A stretch of 64,000 nucleotides of DNA from Achromobacter sp. MYb9 (lineage in GTDB: Bacteria > Pseudomonadota > Gammaproteobacteria > Burkholderiales > Burkholderiaceae_B): contig NZ_PCOQ01000010.1 in assembly GCF_002975275.1 (NCBI RefSeq), positions 1 through 64,000 of the forward strand. Direction: 5' to 3'. The notes beneath the pieces were generated by a model that was given only the letters and a program-made list of their open reading frames with translations, was not told the origin of the DNA and made no database searches. This document shows positions 59,726-64,000 of the stretch, piece after piece. The translations under genes were made by a program, and so were the position numbers. Positions within the stretch are counted from its first letter, which is position 1, and each line of letters starts with the position of its first letter.

Positions 59726-62700
59726 ATGTCAGATTCCCCCTCAAGGCCCGACCAGTTACCGGGCCACGCACCAAGCGACCTGCACTTTCCGGTGGTCGGG
59801 CTAGGGGCTTCCGCGGGCGGGATAGACGCGTTGAAGGGGTTTTTCGCGAACGTGTCCCCGGACCCCGGCATGGCGTTCGTCGTCATCGTGCATTTATCGC
59901 CCAACCACGAGAGCATCCTGGACCGGATCCTCCAGGCCGCCACCCCGCTGCCGGTGACCCAGGTGACGGCGCCGGTGCGTATCGAACGCAACCATATCTA
60001 CGTGATTCCGCCTGCCGCCGTCCTGTCGATGAGCGACGGGTATCTACGCCTGACCGCTGGCACCCGGCCTCGGGGCAAGCATGTCGCCATCGACGAGTTC
60101 TTCCGCACGCTGGCCGACGTGCACACGACGCGCGCGGTTGGCATCGTGTTGACCGGCGGCGGAGCGGACGGGTCGGTGGGGCTGGCGCGGATAAAAGAGC
60201 AGGGCGGCGTAACGTTCGCGCAACAACCGGACGACGCCGAGCACGATGCCATGCCGCGCAGCGCAATCGCCACGGGCATGGTCGACATCATCCTGCCCGT
60301 ATCGGAGATGCCCGGCAGGCTTGAAAACCTTGCCGACAACATGTTCAGCATCCAATTGCCGGACCTGAAGGCGGCGGAAACCGATGGGGCGGGGGATACG
60401 CCGCAGGGTGCTAAAGACAGCCAGGCCGACCACAATGCGCTGCGAGACATCCTGGCGCTGCTGCGTGCCAGGACGGCTCACGATTTCCGCCACTATAAAA
60501 GGGCCACGGTCTTGCGCCGCATCGAACGCCGCATGCAGGTCACCGGGGTACCCACCCTGACGGAGTACTGGAAGCTGCTGCAAGAGCGGACGGACGAAAC
60601 GCCCAATTTGCTGTCCGACATGCTGATTGGCGTTACGCAATTCTTCCGTGACAAGGAGTCTTTTGCCATCCTTGATAAAACCGTGCTTCCCACGCTGTTC
60701 GACAAGGTGGATGCCGCGTCTGGCAGCGGCTTGCGGGCATGGGTGGCCGGTTGTTCCACCGGTGAAGAGGCCTATTCGCTGGCGATGTTGATCAGCGAAC
60801 ACGCCGAGGCCGCGAAGCAGCCGACGAAGTTCCAGCTGTTTGCCACCGACATCGACGAAGCGGCTCTTTCGGTCGGTCGGACCGCCGTCTATCCGCTGGC
60901 GATCGAAGCCGACGTCGCGGATGAGCTGTTGCAGGCCTACTTCACGCGGCAGGGCAACGAATACCGGATCAAGAAGGATATCCGGGAACGTGTGCTGTTT
61001 GCGGTCCACAACATTCTGCGCGACCCGCCTTTCTCCCGGCTGGACCTGGTCAGCTGCCGCAACCTGTTGATCTATCTGGACCGCGACGTGCAACGCGACG
61101 TTCTCAGAATGTTCCACTTTGCGTTGAAGCCGGGCGGGTATCTTTTCCTGGGCAGTTCCGAATCAGCCGACGCATGTCCGCAGCTGTTCCAGGTGGTGGA
61201 CAAGCGTAATCGCATCTACGTCGCCAAGGAGACGCCGGCGCACATCCGCAGTGTTCCGGAATTGTCCGCAGGCGGCTTCGAGCGCGTGCGACCTGTCGCG
61301 ATGACGGCCCCGGCCCACCGTTCGAAAAAGACCTCTTATGCCGAGGTGCATCAACGCGCGCTGGAGCTATATGCTCCGCCTAGTGTCATCGTCGATGCGG
61401 AAAGCAACGTCGTGCACATGTCGGAACGGGCGGGCCGATTCCTTCGGCATGCGGGCGGCGAGCCTTCGCGCAGCCTGCCGATGCTGGTGTATCCGGAATT
61501 GCGGATGGAATTGCGCACCGCCATGTACCAGGCGCTGCATTCGAAGAAAAGCGTGGAGGCTCGCCGTGTCCAGATGAAGGCGGGCGACCGCCAGACCTAC
61601 GTCAACATGGTCGTGCGGCCGTTCCGCCCTGAGGAAACCAGCAGCGACTACATGCTGGTGCTGTTCGACGAAGTCGAAGACATCATGAGCGTGGATGATG
61701 GCCAAGAGGAAAAGGGCTCCACGGCGGTATTGACGCAGCTGGAAGCCGAGCTGCAACGCACGAAGGATCAGCTGCAAGTGACTATCGAGCAGTCCGAGAC
61801 GTCCACGGAAGAGCTGAAAGCGTCCAACGAGGAACTTCAGGCAATCAACGAAGAACTGCGTTCGGCCACCGAAGAGCTGGAAACGGGCAAGGAAGAACTG
61901 CAATCGGTCAATGAAGAGCTGATTACCGTGAATGCCGAGCTCAAGACGAAAGTCGATGAGACGGCCAAGATCAATGACGACCTGCAGAACCTGATCGCGT
62001 CGACGGATATCGCGACGCTGTTCGTCGACCGGAAAATGCGCATCCAGTGGTTCACGCCACGCGCCTCCGATATTTTCAATGTCATCGCCAGCGACGCGGG
62101 CCGGTCGCTGCTGGACATCACGCATCGTCTGGACTACCCCGACCTGGCCAAGGACGCGGCCGGCGTGTTTGAATCGCTGCGGCCCGTGGAGCGCGAGGTG
62201 CACAGCAGCACCGACCGCTGGTTCCTGGCGCGCTTGCTGCCGTATCGTAGCGCCGAGCACCGCATCGAGGGCGCCGTCCTGACGTTCATCGATATCACGG
62301 GCCGGCGCAAGGCGGAAGATCGCGTCCTGCTTGGCGAGGCGCACTTGAAGCTGATGACCGAAAGCGCACGGAACTTCGGGATTTTGACGCTGGACAGCGA
62401 AGGCATCATCACCAACTGGAATATCGGCGCGGAAACGCTGTTCGGGTACACCGCCGCCGAAGCCATCGGGAAGTCCTTTTCGTTGATCTTCACCGAGGCG
62501 GATATCGGCGCGGGGGAACCGGGCAAGGAACTGGAACGCGCCAAGAAAATCGGCTATGCCGCGGACGACCGCTGGCATCGGCGCAGGGACGGCAGCCTGG
62601 TGTATTGCACGGGCGGGGTCAACCGGATGGACGACCCGGCCTACCAGGGATACGCCAAGATCGTGCGCGACGTCACCGACTTGAAGTTGCGCGACGTCGA

Positions 62701-63850
62701 GCAGGAATCCCGGCTGGATCGCGCGCGCGCCGACAGCGTGCTGAAAGACGAGTTCTTCGCGATGATGTCGCACGAACTGAAGCATCCGCTCAACTTGATC
62801 CAGTTGAACGCGGAACTGCTTGCGCGCACGAGCTCGGTCCGCGATTCGCCGGCGGCTGCCCGCGCCGCCGACCTGATCCAGCGGGCCGTGAAAGGCCAGG
62901 CGCGCATCATTGACGATTTGCTCGACCTGTCGCGGGTACGCACCGGCAAACTGGCGTTGAACCGATCGATCGTCGACATCACCGCCATCGCCCGGAATAT
63001 CCTGGATGTGCTGCACCCGGTGGCGACCGCGGCCGGCCTGGTGTTGCGCAGCGAATTCGATTCCGACCACGCCATCCATCTGAACGCCGACCCGTTGCGC
63101 GTGGAGCAAGTCATCTGGAACCTGCTCAACAACAGCATCAAGTTCACACCGCCAGGGGGCTCGGTCACGCTGGCGCTGGCGGTGGAAGATGAGTCCTTGC
63201 AGCTGGATGTCACCGATACGGGCCGCGGCATCGAGGCGGCGTTCCTGGACCGCGTGTTCGACATGTTCAGTCAGGCGGACATGCGCCAACGGGCTTTCGC
63301 CAATGCGGGGTTGGGCATCGGCCTGGCCGTCGCAAGCGAACTCGTCAAGGCGCATGGCGGCACGATCAAGGCATACTCGGACGGCCTGGGCAAGGGCGCG
63401 CGGTTTACGGTGCGGCTGGCGCTGGCCGGCGCGGAGCAATCGCCCGGTCAAGTTTCGTCGGAGCCGGACAGCCCCTTGAAGGGGCTGCGGGTGCTGATGG
63501 TCGACGATGCCGAAGACATCCTCATGATCATGGGCACGTTGCTTGAAATGGAAGATGCCCGCGTCACGACGGTCTCCAGCGGCCAGCAGGCGCTTGACGC
63601 CTTCGACAAGTCATCCTTCGATCTGTTGCTGTCCGATATCGGCATGCCGGGAATCGACGGATATCAGTTGATCCGGGCCATCCGCGAAAAATATCCCGAC
63701 AGCGATATCCCCGCCATTGCGTTGACGGGGTTCGGGTCCAAGGAAGACGTGAACAAGGCGATAGAAGCGGGCTTTTCCGCGCACATCAGCAAGCCTGTCG
63801 CCCTTGAGAACCTGCTGGATATCGTTCGGCATTTGCGCAGGCCATCGTGA
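59726..63850 (+). CDS. CheB-CheR-PAS-histidine kinase-receiver multidomain protein
   Basis: A 1374-residue signalling protein. In order: CheB methylesterase (about 20-210: GASAGGIDAL, VIVHLSPNHE, LTGGGADGSVG); CheR methyltransferase (about 235-500: WVAGCSTGEEAYSLAML, ATDIDEAALSVGR); a Glu-rich coiled coil (about 665-755, repeated EEL words); two PAS domains (about 755-865 and 870-985); HisKA with His in MMSHELKHPLNL; HATPase with NLLNNSIKFTPPGG; and a C-terminal REC domain with Asp in LLLSDIGMPGIDG. No transmembrane segment. It may couple methylation chemistry to phosphorelay. ATG at 59726 starts just before the CheB domain. Confidence 0.93.
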   Translation: MSDSPSRPDQLPGHAPSDLHFPVVGLGASAGGIDALKGFFANVSPDPGMAFVVIVHLSPNHESILDRILQAATPLPVTQVTAPVRIERNHIYVIPPAAVLSMSDGYLRLTAGTRPRGKHVAIDEFFRTLADVHTTRAVGIVLTGGGADGSVGLARIKEQGGVTFAQQPDDAEHDAMPRSAIATGMVDIILPVSEMPGRLENLADNMFSIQLPDLKAAETDGAGDTPQGAKDSQADHNALRDILALLRARTAHDFRHYKRATVLRRIERRMQVTGVPTLTEYWKLLQERTDETPNLLSDMLIGVTQFFRDKESFAILDKTVLPTLFDKVDAASGSGLRAWVAGCSTGEEAYSLAMLISEHAEAAKQPTKFQLFATDIDEAALSVGRTAVYPLAIEADVADELLQAYFTRQGNEYRIKKDIRERVLFAVHNILRDPPFSRLDLVSCRNLLIYLDRDVQRDVLRMFHFALKPGGYLFLGSSESADACPQLFQVVDKRNRIYVAKETPAHIRSVPELSAGGFERVRPVAMTAPAHRSKKTSYAEVHQRALELYAPPSVIVDAESNVVHMSERAGRFLRHAGGEPSRSLPMLVYPELRMELRTAMYQALHSKKSVEARRVQMKAGDRQTYVNMVVRPFRPEETSSDYMLVLFDEVEDIMSVDDGQEEKGSTAVLTQLEAELQRTKDQLQVTIEQSETSTEELKASNEELQAINEELRSATEELETGKEELQSVNEELITVNAELKTKVDETAKINDDLQNLIASTDIATLFVDRKMRIQWFTPRASDIFNVIASDAGRSLLDITHRLDYPDLAKDAAGVFESLRPVEREVHSSTDRWFLARLLPYRSAEHRIEGAVLTFIDITGRRKAEDRVLLGEAHLKLMTESARNFGILTLDSEGIITNWNIGAETLFGYTAAEAIGKSFSLIFTEADIGAGEPGKELERAKKIGYAADDRWHRRRDGSLVYCTGGVNRMDDPAYQGYAKIVRDVTDLKLRDVEQESRLDRARADSVLKDEFFAMMSHELKHPLNLIQLNAELLARTSSVRDSPAAARAADLIQRAVKGQARIIDDLLDLSRVRTGKLALNRSIVDITAIARNILDVLHPVATAAGLVLRSEFDSDHAIHLNADPLRVEQVIWNLLNNSIKFTPPGGSVTLALAVEDESLQLDVTDTGRGIEAAFLDRVFDMFSQADMRQRAFANAGLGIGLAVASELVKAHGGTIKAYSDGLGKGARFTVRLALAGAEQSPGQVSSEPDSPLKGLRVLMVDDAEDILMIMGTLLEMEDARVTTVSSGQQALDAFDKSSFDLLLSDIGMPGIDGYQLIRAIREKYPDSDIPAIALTGFGSKEDVNKAIEAGFSAHISKPVALENLLDIVRHLRRPS

Positions 63851-63903
63851 CGCGCGTGGCGGGCGGCTGACACCACTCGTGCGCGCCGCCACAGCGGGGC
63901 GTC

Positions 63904-64000
63904 TCATGCCGCCATCTTGTCGCACAGGTCGGCGCATTCCTTACACGTGCGCGCACAATCTTCCATTCCGTCGAGGCCCTCGCAGCTGCGGGCGCAGTCG
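63904..64000 (-). CDS. Four-helix-bundle copper-binding protein (DUF326/Csp-like), C-terminal part
   Basis: Only the last 31 residues are in the window, ending with a TGA at 63904-63906; the start lies past 64000. They hold Cys in the regular spacing DCARSC, MEDCARTCKECADLCDK, typical of DUF326 copper-storage proteins, where Cys line a helix bundle and bind Cu(I). The gene faces the end of the CheB-CheR hybrid. Confidence 0.8.
   Translation of the reverse strand, partial: DCARSCEGLDGMEDCARTCKECADLCDKMAA

Noticed and set aside
61367-63451. 694-codon open frame on the minus strand inside the CheB-CheR hybrid gene
   Set aside because: Shadow of the Glu-rich coiled coil and kinase domains on the other strand; no domain is recognisable.
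1-64000. CRISPR arrays, insertion sequences, prophage, tRNA genes
   Set aside because: No spaced direct repeats, transposase or integrase signatures, or cloverleaf-like sequences were recognised on reading both strands. The tandem arrays seen lack spacers.

Overview
The window is high-GC DNA typical of a beta-proteobacterium of the family Alcaligenaceae; Achromobacter or a close Bordetella relative is the best guess. The reasons are the leuS-lptE-holA-proA order, a Lys/Ala-tailed HU-like protein, two orphan Bug-type tripartite-tricarboxylate receptors lying beside CaiB/BaiF CoA-transferases, and many LysR regulators. The genus is inference from gene content and protein style; no database search was possible.

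Layout. The left edge holds the 3' end of a 5S rRNA and its terminator. Positions 0.3-11.1 kb carry small catabolic and accessory units: class II aldolase + HAD with a divergent LysR, YchJ + GNAT, a hydroxyacyl-CoA-type dehydrogenase, a C39-like peptidase, a DHA2 exporter with a divergent LysR, an amidase, GNAT, and a ketopentenoate hydratase. Positions 11.3-17.1 kb are core genes (leuS, lptE, holA, proA). A MarR/MFS pair, an HU-like gene, a PBP5/6-type carboxypeptidase, a hemerythrin and a SulP permease follow to 23.7 kb. At 23.7-27.6 kb there is a branched-chain-amino-acid-type ABC system with a fused LivH-LivM permease and only one ATPase. Then come rpmB-rpmG, a Bcr/CflA exporter, a CFA-type methyltransferase, the proX / proWV glycine-betaine importer and a double-length tautomerase.

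Positions 35.6-50.3 kb are the main catabolic block. One module is Bug receptor + MaoC + CaiB with a divergent LysR. A second Bug + CaiB pair diverges from an AraC regulator. The AraC gene leads into a tightly packed seven-gene operon: acyl-CoA ligase, SCP-x-like thiolase, two half-size MaoC proteins, SDR, LCAD-like acyl-CoA dehydrogenase and a second acyl-CoA ligase. Together these supply every step of a beta-oxidation-like turn with a predicted (R)-type hydratase/SDR pair instead of FadB. The substrate is unknown.

Positions 50.3-57.9 kb hold rnk, a chloroperoxidase-like hydrolase, an SDR + GH15 pair, a flavodoxin-fold oxidoreductase with its TetR regulator, and MscS. Between the oxidoreductase and mscS is a recognisable C-terminal remnant of a transaldolase/glucose-6-phosphate isomerase, suggesting that a sugar cluster around GH15 has decayed. 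The right end has two divergently transcribed sensor genes: a PAS hybrid kinase, and a 1374-residue CheB-CheR-PAS-kinase-receiver protein. A partial copper-storage-like Cys-rich gene runs off the edge.

Several divergent intergenic regions contain clean inverted repeats that look like regulator operators (1870-1889, 6851-6900, 19042-19055, 56167-56181). No CRISPR array, prophage, insertion sequence or tRNA was recognised. The most noteworthy items are the unassigned peroxisome-like beta-oxidation operon, the fused LivHM system lacking LivF, and the isomerase remnant whose frame stays open into the neighbouring gene.
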